A stretch of DNA of 64,000 bases from the NCBI GenBank assembly GCA_030267565.1, contig BRXU01000046.1, positions 62,001 through 126,000 of the forward strand, written 5' to 3'. Below the pieces are notes generated by a model that worked only from the letters and a program-made list of their open reading frames with translations, did not search any database and was not told the origin of the DNA. A program made the translations under genes and the position numbers. This document shows, one piece after another, positions 1 to 10,941 of this stretch. Origin of the DNA: Pleodorina starrii (lineage: Eukaryota; Chlorophyta; Chlorophyceae; Chlamydomonadales; Volvocaceae). Every line of letters begins with the position of its first letter. The stretch's first letter is position 1.

Positions 1-3000
1 ATGCTCTTTTCTACCGTGGGACTATCCTGGAGCGGCAGCAGCATATTGATGAAGCCATTGATTGCTACACGGCGGTGCTGCAGCAGGAGCCGCAGCACCA
101 CAAGGCACTGTACAACCGTGCCGTGTGCTTCAGTGCCAAGGGAAGCTTTGCACAGGCCATAGGTGCGTCCGACCCGCGTGTTCCGCAAAACCCTGTTCCT
201 TGCCCTCCATGCGCAGCTTGGGACAATGCCAACCTGAAAACGCACCCTCAAACGCCGACCAACAAAACCCCATCGCCGCCCTCACCCCGCGCAGAGGACT
301 TCAGTGCTGCGATCGAGCTCGACCAGCAGACCTGCAAGGGTTCCAGGCGGCTGCGCGACCAGGACCCGCAGCTGGCCCACTGCCTCGGAGCGGCCGCCGA
401 CGCCGCCGCGGCGGCGATCCTGCACGCTGGAAGCCCGCACACCCACGCCCTCCCCCACCACGTCCAGGTGCTGCAGCAGTACGCGGCCGAGGGCCACGCG
501 CTGTCCAGCGCAACGTCCGTCTCTGACGTGTCGGCGGCCGGCTGGGAGCGCCTCAACTCCAACACCTCTGCCTGGAGCACCACGCCCCAATCGACCGGCT
601 CCGATGCGCTCGCAGATGAGGACCCTGCCGGCGCCACGTCCGGTCCCGGCGCCTTCCCAGCCACCAGCGCCGTGTACATCGACCCGTTCGGCGCGGCGCA
701 GGCCGGGGCCCCGCCGGGTCCCTTCCTCCCCGCCCATTCCTCGCTGTCCGCCTCCAACGGCCACCTCGACAGCCACGGGCCCGGCTGGGCAGCCACGGGC
801 CCGTTGGGGGTCGCAGCGATGAAGACGGCGCGGTCCGAGCCGCACCCGCACCGAGCCGCACCCGTACCCGCGCCGGCGGAGGGCGTCCCCGGCGGGCCGT
901 TGCCCGCGGGGCTGTCACACTCCCTGCAGCCCCACCAGGACCTCCATTACCAGGACCAACACGGCCGGGGCTACCGGCACCAGTCACGCCATCGGCAACG
1001 GACTTCTGGCCGCGGCCAGGACAGCGAGCAGCTGGAACCGTCGGTGCACGACTCACTTGGGTCGTGGTTGGAGCCGCGGCAAGGCGGCGGTCCTGCGGAA
1101 GCGGCGGCGGCCGGGGGCCAGGGCGCGGCGGCGCCGCCGCCGTCGCCGATGCTCGGCTCCATGGCATCGCCGCGGCCGCAGCAGCAACAACAACAGCAGC
1201 CGTCGCCTGGCGGCGGCGGCGGTGGGGGCGGCAGCAACTCCGCGCGGTTGCTCGCCTCGCTGCATGACACGACGACGCTGCACATGCACCAGCAGGCGCA
1301 GCGCCAGCAGCAGCAGCAACAGCAGCAGGCGGAGGACGAGTATGTGCTGGAGCAGCTTCAAAGCATGTTCGTGGCGGCGCAGCAGCACGAGCAGGAGGCG
1401 GCGGCGGCGAGGTCTGCGCGGCAGGGGCAGGGGCAGGGCCTGCAGCAGAAACAGCAGCTTCAGCAGCTGCTGCACGCGCAGGCTGCAGCTGCGGCGGCAG
1501 CTGCGGCGGAAGGCGCGGGCGCGCGGGGTGGCGTGCACACACACGGCGGTGTCCTTCGGGAGGTGCAGGGACAGGGGCTGGCCAACGGCGGCCGCTCCCA
1601 GACGCCCAAGGGCCGCGCCGTCTCGGCCTCGCGCCCGCGCGCCGGACCCGTCCCCACCAACCACCGTCCCCAAGCCCAATACCAACAGCAGCAGCCGCGG
1701 ACCCACCAGGCACCGGCGCGCCCGGCGGGCGGCGCTGGCTCTGGGCGGGCAGCACAACAACAACAGCAACCGCATCCCCACGCTGCTCCCCGCAGTGTGC
1801 AACCGCCGGGCCGCATTGCGGGCCAGCGCGCGCCGGGCACTGCGCCACCGGCGGTGAGTCGGGAGCTCCGCTCGCCCAGCCCCTTTGAGCGCTTCGTGCA
1901 GGACGAGCGCAGTCCGCAGGCGCCGGCAGGCGCAGGGGGCGCGGCCGGCGTCTCGATGCGACACGCCCGGAACTACAGCAACGGCAGCATCAGCAGCGGC
2001 AACCTGGAGCGCGGCGGCACGCCGCCCAACGCGCCGCCGCCGCCGCCTAGCCATCTGCGGAGCCACGGGTCACTGTTGCAGGGACAGGGGGTTCAGGGCA
2101 TCCTGGGGCAGATGGCGACCACGCCTCGGATGCACCCCGCATCCCAGCAACAGCAACGACAGCCGCCGCCGCAGCAGCAACAACAACAACAGCAAAACCA
2201 TCACCCACAGCCGCAGCAGCAGCAGCAGCAGCAAAACCAGCACCCGCTGGCGCCGATGCAGCAGCCGCAGCAGCAGCAGCAGGCTAACCTGTGGGGCCGG
2301 CGGGACTCCCGGGGCGAGGGCGGGGAGGGACTCAACGGCTTTGCGGAGGCGCAGCACCCGGAAGCGCAGCTGTCGGGCATCAGCCTCACGGAGCATCTCC
2401 GACAGCACCTCGCCGGGCAGTTGTCAGGGCGCGAGCGCGAGTCGGACGCGCAAGGCTTGGGCGACGGCGGCGCTGCCGCCCCTGGCCTGGCGGCCCTGGG
2501 CGGCGGTGACCTCAGCGAGCGTTTTGCTGGGCCGCAAGGCGGCGGCGGAGGCACTAGCGGCGAGTCGGGGGAGCCGGGCGCTGACGACAGCGCCTTGGAC
2601 CCGTGGGTCGTTGGGGGTCATGGCGGCATGGCGGCGGCGCTGGAGATGTCCCGCCCCTCCACCTCTTCCAGCGCGGCGTCGGACGCGGTCGACCAGAACA
2701 GCAGGTAATGCGAGGGAGGAAGAGGAGGGCTGGGATGGGGGCGCAACGGCGAGGCAGCCGGGGGGGAAGGAATGAGGGAGGCGGAGAGAAGAGGAGGAGA
2801 TGGAAAATGAGCCGACAATCGACTGTTGTTTGAGCCGTCCGTGAGCTAGCACGGAGCGGCCGTGTCAGAGCAGACGCGAGCGGAGTGAGAATGTGGAGGG
2901 CCGTGTGTCTCCAGCGCCGGCGGCATCGCCGAGGCGAGGCGTCCGGGCGGCCTGGCCTGCCTTACGTCGCACAGGCACAAAACATTAAAACCCGTAAAAC

Positions 3001-6000
3001 CGCATCAAAACCCAACCGCCAGGACTGGAAGAGGGTCCGGAAACCCGTATCATATCTCGGCTGCTGCTGCTGCCGCACCTCCACCTCACCCCAACTGCAG
3101 GCACAAGGCTATTGAGCAGCTGAACGCGCGGGCCTTTGCGCTCCGGCAGCAGGGCAAGCTGGTGGAGGCGGTGCACGAGTACAGCCGGGCGCTGGAGCTG
3201 GACCCCGGTCACTTCAAGACGCTCTTTAACCGGGGCTTCACATACGACAGGGTGGGTGGGTGGGTGCCTAGCAGCGCCAGCGCAAGCGCTTCACCGAAGC
3301 GCCCACCCGGGCTCGCCCTCCATTCCCTGCCCTGTGCTGTGTCCTTGCCCCGCCGCTCGCTGGCTGAGATGTGGCTGCCGGCTCCCTCCCCCCTTCTTGG
3401 TTCTTCTTGCTTCATTCTTGCACGTTCACTCTGCAACTCTCCCACCCCCTCACCCCCGCTGTCGCCTCGTTTCCGCAGCTCGGGGAGCTGGTGGCGGCTG
3501 TGGAGGACTACACGCAGGCGCTGGCGGTGGATCCGCAGAGCTCCTACGCGCACTACAACCGGGGGATCACCCGCGACCGCCTGCAGGTGCGGGAGAAGAG
3601 TATGGGGGGAGACGGGAGAGTATGAGGCGGGTGAGCGTCACGAGGAAACACACGAACCCGGACACCCGGACGCTGGGACGAAGAGACCTGGAACGAAATC
3701 CGGAAGCGAAATCCGGGGTCGGAAGGGGGAATGCGGAAGGGACCTGGCGAGCAGTGGGGCCTGGGCTTCCGGCGATGAGCTGCCTAAGGCGCTGCCTAAG
3801 TAGTACGCCGCTGGCGTTCAGACGCCCTCTTGCCATCCATCGAAGCGCCCGTTTTCGTGCCGTGCCGTGCGGTGTGCGCATTTCGTATTTTCGTTGGTGC
3901 ATTACGCAGGACTTTGGCGGCGCCGTGGAGGACTTCACTGCAGCCATTCGACTGGAGCCCGGCAGCGCGGACTTTTACCACAACAGGGGCTTTGCGCTGC
4001 GGAAGCAGGTGCGGCACAGGGCTGGAGGGCGTGCATAGCCGTGCTGCGACAGTAGCTTCCGTAGCAGCAGCAGCAGCAGCAGCGATATCAGCAATGCTGG
4101 ACGGGGTGCTGGGGCTTTCGGGCGGGCGTGTGGCAGCACAGGGTCCTCCCGGTCCTCCCGCAGTCGCTCCCCCGGCCCCGGCCCCGGCCGCCAGCTTGGG
4201 GCCCAATCGGGCCGTCCTGCCCCCCTTTCCTTCGGCCCCGATCGGCCTCCCCGAACTCCCCCAAAGACGCTGTTGAGGGCGTCCATCACACCGCGGTTCG
4301 CGGCTGTGTGGCACTGCGACTCAGTATCAGGCTCCAGGGAGGGGCCGGGCTGTGCCAGCTGACGCCGGGGAGGGCCTCCCCCTGAAGCCCTGACGCCGGG
4401 GAGGGCCTCCCTCTGAAGCCCTGAAGATCCTCAGTCTCACGGGTCACGAGGCCGCGAGCCTTCCCTGCTGCCTCTGGTTACCGCAGCGCAAGGCTTCCGG
4501 CCCCGTGGCACTTTGGGAGCGTACCTTGATATAGCTATAGCAGCAGCACCGGGGCTTTGTCCGATGCGCTTAAAACGTCTCGAGGCCCTCGGAGGCGGCG
4601 GCGGCGTGACGCGGTTCGGCACGCGGCCCTGCGGTGCCTCGCTGTGTTTGGGTGCAGGGCATGTTCGATGCGGCCGTCCAGGACTACACCATGGCCATCA
4701 GGCTCAACCCCAACCACTGCCGCGCCTACTACAATCGGGCCTTCTGTCACGACCGCCTCAACCACGTGCAACAGGTGGGTGGGTGGGCGGGACGGGACGG
4801 GACGGGATGATTCGTCTCTCCGCTTCCCTCGGGGTTGGGTTTTTGCGGTCCAAGGACTGGGCAGGTTGCTGGCAAGGTAAAAGTGCCATCACCGCATTTT
4901 CAGTTTTTCACCCTCAAGAACCTCAACCTCCCTCAGGCCATCGATGACTACACAAAGGCGCTGGAGATTGAGCCCAACAACGCCACCGCGCTGCACAACC
5001 GGGGCAGCCTGCACGAGCGGAACGGCAGGTGGGGGCGGCGGCTAGGCGCGTGCGTGCGATGGGCCTTGACCCACAATTTGGGGCGGAGGGGTGGGGGTTG
5101 CGGGCGCAACGAGGTGACATGGGGGGCGGGTTGGATTGGGCCGCCGGCGGGGGGCCACGGGCACGGGACCGGCGGTGCAGGCCATGCGGGAAGGCACGGG
5201 GCGAGGGTTTCGGAGCGCCGGGGACAATGAAAAGGCGCCGGAAAAAGCGGCGCATCCGCCGTCCAGGCGGCGCCGGCGAGGAGAGGTTCCCACACAGCTT
5301 CCTCTGTGTCGAGGAGGATCCGGACTCCGGAGCCCAAAAATCTGAAGCGCGCTCGCGCGACCCTTCGCCGGCAGCCCTTCCCCCTGATGGCTGGTTGGCT
5401 TGAACGCTGTGATGACCCCATCGTGTTGCGATCGACCCTATCGACGCACCCGTGATCGCCGCAGGCCCGACCTGGCCCTCGCGGACTTTGGCCGGGCCAT
5501 CGCCGTGGACCCCAACTGCGCTCAATCGCACAGCGCCCGCGGCGGTCTGCTGCACCACCTGGGTAGGCTGGAGGAGGCGCAGGCGGATTTGGATCTTGCG
5601 GTGGCGCTCCTGCAGCCGCCCAGCGCCTCGCTGTTCAGGAGCAGGGCGCAAGTGCGGAGAGAGCGGGGGGACCACCACGGGGCGGTGCAGGTGAGGCGGC
5701 GGTGGGGCGAGAAGGGACGGACGGGGGGGGCGCCGCAGAGGTATGGATGCGGGTGTGGTGGAGAGGGGTAAGGGTGTTATGGTTGGTGCGGTTGTGTCGG
5801 CGTGTTGGGGCTGGTGTTGGTGGGTGTGGGGCTCGGCCGGCTGAGGAGCTGTAGGTGCGGGGGCGGGGCCCGCGACTCACCCCCCGCCCCGGGGGTGGTT
5901 TTGCCTGGCTGGGTGCGTCCTGGTGTGATTGTGGGCTCTCTGCGCCCCCCCCCCGTGGAGCCCTCTGCACAACAGACGGGCTCTTTACTAGGATGCGAAA

Positions 6001-7754
6001 ATTGCTATGATGGACCACTAGGGTCCTGCGCTGGCGCATTCTGAATTAACTCCTTTCCTAGCTCCCTCAACCCTTGGCGCCGCGACACCGGTCCCGACCT
6101 CGGTCCGCTGCGCATCGCCGGGACCGACCTCTCTTTACGCGTCTTCCGCTCCTTTTACTTTTCTTACGCTTCTTAGTGCATACCCATCTTGTCCTCCTCG
6201 TTCTCCGCTCCGGGCAATAGCCATCATCACCCTCCCATCACCTCTCGACACGCAACCCGCACTCCGTGACCCCAATCCGCGATCCGCAACCGCTGCACAC
6301 AGGATCTGACTCGCGCCATCGCTCTGGATCCGCACGACCTGCTCAGCTTCAGCCGCCGCGCGCACTGCTTCCGCCGCATGGGGGAGTACGAAAGCGCTAT
6401 ACGCGACTACACACGGGTGGGTGGGTGGGTGGGTGGCTCGGGACTACACAGTACACACGGGTGGGTGGGTGGGTGGCTTGGCGCCGAAAGATGGGCGCGG
6501 CAGGATAGTAGAGGGAGGACGGCGCTGCGGCGTCGTGGTGTTGCGGCGGGCGGTCCAGCAGGCGGTCGTGGGCCAGAAAGGCAGAGGAGCGAGGACGGGC
6601 CGGCCCCTAAGGGGTCGCCATGCTGCCTATCTACCGGGGTAGCCGACCGGGCGGCGGCGGCGGCGATGCGCGCGTGCGCTCCACACCTGGCGGCAGAGGA
6701 GGGCGCGCACACGCATGTTTGGGGAGGGCACACACATATACGCAACCCTGTGCTTGCGTGCGTGCTTGCGCGTCCGTGCTTGTCGTCCTCCGACCCGCAG
6801 GCGATCTCCCTGTCCCCCAACAACCCCAAGCTGCACACCATTCGCGCCTACTGCTACGCCATGATCGAGTGGTACGACGAGGCGGTCAAGGACTACGACA
6901 TCGTACTCTCCCTGGAGCCCGGCAACACCCACGCGAACTACAACCGGTCCATAGCGCTGGAGAAGCTGGGCGGGGCCATCAACAGGGCAGCCGCGGATCT
7001 GTCGGCGGCGGCCGCCGGCGGCGGCGCCCGGCAGAGCCAGAACGCCGCTGTCACCGCCACGCAGGGCGCCCTCGGGCGCAGCCAGAGCCAAGGCACCACA
7101 GCGGCGGGGGCGGCGGCGTCGGAGCAGGCCGTGGCGGCCTATGAGTACGGGACGGCGGCCGCGGCGCCGCCGCCGCCGCCGCCTGGCGGCGGCGGCAGCG
7201 GGAGCCAGTCGCAGCGGGCTGGGCCTCAGGGCATGCCGCCACCCAAGCAGGCCTGGGGTTCGATGGATGGCCGGAACGTGTTGCAGCCGCAACAGCAGCA
7301 CCAGCAGCCGGCTACGGCGCGCCTGGGCGGCAGCATCTCGTTTGGGAGCGGGGCTGCTGCGGCAGCGGCGTCGGCGGCGTCGGCGGCAGCGGGGTCGATG
7401 ACGTACCGGGGCCCCAGTCCGAGGCGCAGCAGTGTCACAGCCACGTCAGGTACGGCAACGGGGCGCGCTGCCGCCACCTGGGGCTCGGGCCACGCGGCGG
7501 CCGGGGGGCCGGCGCCGCCGCCGCAGCAGCAGCAGGGCAGGCCCTCCCAAGGCAGCGCCCAGGGCGTCCCCGCTGGAGTGTACGGCAGTCAGCAATTTTA
7601 CCCGCAGCAGCAGCAGCAACGGCAGCAGCAGCAGCAGTGGTATGCTGTTCAGGGCGGCGCAGCGGGGCCGGGGCCGGTGGAGAAGGGATTCGCGGGTCCA
7701 GCGCATCAGGGCGGCCGCAGCCGCACGCCGAATCGGGCGGTGGCGGTGCCTTGA
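1..7754 (+). CDS. Tetratricopeptide-repeat protein with giant low-complexity insert (5' partial)
   Basis: Ten exons fit one frame: 1-162 (codons begin at 3; start lies upstream), 295-2704, 3101-3251, 3479-3586, 3910-4008, 4658-4774, 4937-5028, 5465-5690, 6303-6416, 6801-7754 (TGA). All introns are GT-AG and all phases match, giving about 1476 residues. The product is a chain of about 13 TPRs of 34 residues with the usual pattern (for example AHYNRGITRDRL...AVEDFTAAIRLEP). TPRs form a helical scaffold for protein binding; the partner cannot be read from sequence. Most TPR exons carry about one repeat, with introns at a similar point of the repeat, which suggests growth by exon duplication. Exon 2 inserts about 780 residues rich in Q, G, S, P and A between TPR 2 and TPR 3. 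The C-terminal 230 residues are also low complexity (polyQ, GGG). No enzymatic domain is visible. The TPR call is firm; a specific function is not. Confidence 0.9.
1120..2285 (+). repeat. CAG/CAA and GGC trinucleotide tracts inside the TPR gene
   Basis: Several impure CAG/CAA runs encode polyglutamine (about 1179-1200, 1303-1328, 2143-2195, 2211-2236 and 2261-2282), with GGC runs encoding polyglycine (about 1208-1232). They are in frame with the TPR exon and interrupted by CAA and other codons. A second cluster lies in the last exon (about 7287-7305, 7522-7538 and 7605-7636). Tracts like these vary in length between strains and would make the TPR protein polymorphic. Confidence 0.85.
4361..4422. 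repeat. Two tandem 31-bp copies in a TPR-gene intron
   Basis: The 31-bp unit starting GACGCCGGGGAGGGCCTCCC at 4361-4391 repeats at 4392-4422 with one difference. It lies in the intron between exons 5 and 6 of the TPR gene and has no coding role. Confidence 0.85.
6407..6480 (+). repeat. Tandem duplication covering a 5' splice site
   Basis: The end of TPR exon 9 and its donor (GACTACACACGG|GTGGGTGGG) is followed about 47 bp later by a near copy (GACTACACAGTACACACGG|GTGGGTGGG). The first copy is the one in phase with the next exon. The second offers an alternative donor. Confidence 0.75.
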
Positions 7755-10700
7755 CGCGGCGGCGGCGGCGGCAGCGACCAAGCGTCGCGTGTGGGTCAGT
7801 CATGGAGCTCCCATCGGCTGGCTGATTCCGGCGGTGTCGTCCGTGCGAACCCTACCGCCTTCGAGCGTCAAGTTACAAGCGATTGGAGTTGCGTTTTTGA
7901 GAGCTTTTGAGCGATTAACCTGAATAACCTGAGGTGACAGCCGCGTTTTTTTACCAACTGAGATGGTTGACGTTGAGAGATTTGGTGCGCGGGGGCGGAC
8001 GGCGGATGAAACGATCCCGCTGCCGGCAAGCCAGCTGCTGCCAGCGCCGGTCGGACGTGGTTTAGTAGAGTGTTGCTTTCGCCCTCTGCCTTGAGTTGTC
8101 GATCGGGCCGCTGCTTGAGCTGGGCGGGGTGGTGGGCATGACGAGAGTCCGTGAGCAGCTGCCGTTGCGGCTGCAGCAGCAGTGACCGCAGCAGCAGCAA
8201 CAGCCCTACATGTATTCGGAGTGAAGGCTGTGGAGTGGTGTCGAAGGGAGGGGGAAGCGCGTGGTGGACTGCGCTGCGGCAGGCTGGCCGGCCTGCGTGA
8301 CTGCCGGTCTGTCTATCTGTCTGTCTTGACGCCGTCAGGATTGAAGGCTTGCGGGGAGGGCGGCGGGGGGGTCCTTGGGGTTACTGTTGGGGCCGGGTTG
8401 ACGTGTTTCGGGCTTGGCTGGGTTGACATGTTTCCACGCCAGCGCGACTCACGTTCTCGGCTGCGCGCCCGCATTGGGCGTGTACGGAGTCGCACGACAT
8501 CCGTTTTAGTCTGTTGTTGTTTCTTACCTCCCTCGTCGCGGCACCTCTTGCTCATGCATGGGGTTGTTTTCATGCCAACTGTTTGTCGATGTGGTTGTGA
8601 TGTGTTGGGTTTTAGACACGTAGACACGTAGCCGCTCTCGATCCATTCGTCATGCGGTCCCGTCCTGTGCGCCCACGCCCGTGTAGTCGCCGTACGTATC
8701 TTGGCCGGCAGCTGTCCCATCCGGATCTGTACAGCTGAGTGTGTTGACGCCCTCGGCTGGCGTGTTGGGGGGTGCTGGTTCTGGTGGGTTTGTCCGATGG
8801 CTCGCGCGACATGGGGTCTGGATTTGAGCCGCAGCATGTGGGCGTTGATCTGGGTTGATCGCGCACACCGTTTCTCTGCCTGCGTGCGAGCGGGGCTGCT
8901 CCTCGCCCTATGACGTTGACGTTGATGCTGGTTCCACGGCGCGACCAGACTACCACAGCTAGGTCATGTATCTACTTGAACGGCATTGGTCCTTGTGCGT
9001 GCGCGCCGCCCACGTGCGTGTGCGCGCGCGTGATAGGTGTGCTTGAGCGCGTATGGGTGCGTGCCTGCGGATTAGCGCGAGCCGCGCAAGTGGAATCTCA
9101 TATGTTTTTAGACTGCTAATAGCTGCTTCGCCGTAGAAATGCATCGCGGTCCCGGCGGGCCTGAGGAGGGGCGGGTGTGAACGTTGACCCTGGCCTTGTT
9201 CGTTGTGCCAGGAGCGGCGCGATGTCTGAGCATATGATGTATTGTTTGTCTGTCTCTGCACGTGCCAACGTCTGTGTAGCGGTGTATGTGCGCTTGTGTG
9301 CATGTGCATGTTCATATGTGTGTTGGAGAGGACCGTTGGCGATCCCGTGTCCCGAGTCTGCACCGGCTCACTGGGACACCTGCCCGCGGAAGTACATTGC
9401 GTGCGTTTGCGCCGTTGTGTGTGCGTGCGTTGTGTGTGTGGTTGTGTGTGCATGATTTGTGTGTGTGTGCGCGCGAGTATGTTAAAGTGTGTGCGTGTGC
9501 GCCCCCGGCAAGCACGTGGATAGAGGTGTGCGTTGTTGCCCTTTTCGCAGTGCAGGACAAGCGCAGGAGCAACTCCCGTCCAGAGCAGCAATCCATTGCC
9601 AGTGCAACAACAGTGCATTGCTGCGACGGGAGATAGCGAGCCTCGCTGGGTCGCCGCCGCGACGCCCGAAGATAGGCTCACGCTCTGATCGCTCCGACCG
9701 GCTGTCAAAAGGGCATTCTTCTTGGTTGGGAACTTGGGATGGTCGAAAGCCTGGACGGCAGACCCCCAAGATATTCTTACCCTGGTGGGGACCAATTTAC
9801 GGTAGCTTCTCCTAATGACGGTTTGATGCGTTATCTTGGAACTTTGGTGATGCTGACTACATCATACGCCATCCATTGATGGATAGGGCGCCTCGCTGGT
9901 TACGGTGGCTGTTAAAAAATTGCGATTCGCGGACGTGATGTGTTCCGGCGGCGGCGCTCGCGTCCAGTGCTGCGGCCGTGCGACATGCTGGGTTGGACGC
10001 CCGGCGTCGCTGGCCGAGGCGCCGGGCCTTGCAGCCCCGGGGAGGGCAGGTAGCTGTGGCTTTTGGAGGGAGGGAAGCACACTTGAGCGTGAGCGTTATC
10101 CGTTGGTTGCTCTGCTGTTAGTTGTGTAGTGTAGTGTAGTGTGTGAGGAGCGCTGGGAGCCGAGCTGCCCCCGGGTGTGCGTGCAAGGTCTGTAGCCAAG
10201 TCGTGGTGCAAGAATTTGTTCAAGAGCCCCGCATACGGTGCCGCGTCGGCATAGGTAGGCATGAGATAAGAGATATGACATAGGAGACGATGAGGGATGG
10301 TGAAGGTGATACGAGAGAGGGTTGGTCCGGTCGGTCGGTCAATTTGCTATTATCTGGGCAGGGAGTGCCCTTCGGTTGCAGCTTCATGACACACCTGCTC
10401 TCGCCCACACAGGCATGTGCTTTGTAACACGCGTGGCGCGCGCCGACTGACAGAGGCAGAAACGGACTGGGCCTCGGTAACGTTTGATCGCCCTACCGCC
10501 TAGCAGCTCGCTAAGATTTCCAGACTCACCCTTCCAGCCCCACGGAAACAAAGGACTTCACACGCCCTAGGTTTACGCGCGCACACCAGCATCCGTCCCG
10601 CGACATGCCATCCCAGACGGCTAATTCCACACGTGCCCACACCCCCTAACGCTCGACTGCGCGCGACCCCAACCCCAACCCCATCCTGCCTAGGGACACA

Positions 10701-10941
10701 TGCTGCCAAGGACGCCGCACGCCAGCTTCCAAGACACGCAGATGCAGCCCAGAAGGGCTCTCCCCGCCCACATTCTGACTCGCCCGCAACTCAGGCCCCC
10801 TCCGCCTCTTCCCGCCACACCCAACAACCATCCGTCCATCGCCGCACAACACCAATCGTCACCTGGCGCCAGGCGCTGAACCGCCGCCTCCTGCTCTCGC
10901 AGACAGCCAGGCCTCTTCTCCTCTCCCGCCTCCTGCGCTCC
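7755..10941. other. 3' flank between convergent TPR and POT1-like genes
   Basis: No coding exon is supported here on either strand. The first plus-strand TGTAA after the TPR stop is at 10423-10427, which would mean a 2.7-kb 3' untranslated region. Short TG-rich stretches lie at 9225-9510. Open frames in the TG-rich part are compositional artefacts. Confidence 0.5.
9416..9505. repeat. Imperfect (GT)n microsatellite
   Basis: An alternating G/T-rich stretch with TGTGTGTGTG cores and occasional GCGC lies in the presumed 3' flank of the TPR gene. Looser TG-rich sequence extends back to about 9225. The opposite strand reads as Cys/Val/His-rich shadow frames. Confidence 0.75.

Noticed and set aside
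553..1848. Minus-strand Ala/Pro/Arg frame opposite the TPR gene
   Set aside because: It is the reverse reading of the GC-rich, Q/G-coding exon 2; no motif and no splice support.
9242..9636. Cys/Val-rich small frames near the TG repeat
   Set aside because: Caused by TGTG dinucleotide composition; no start context or exon logic.
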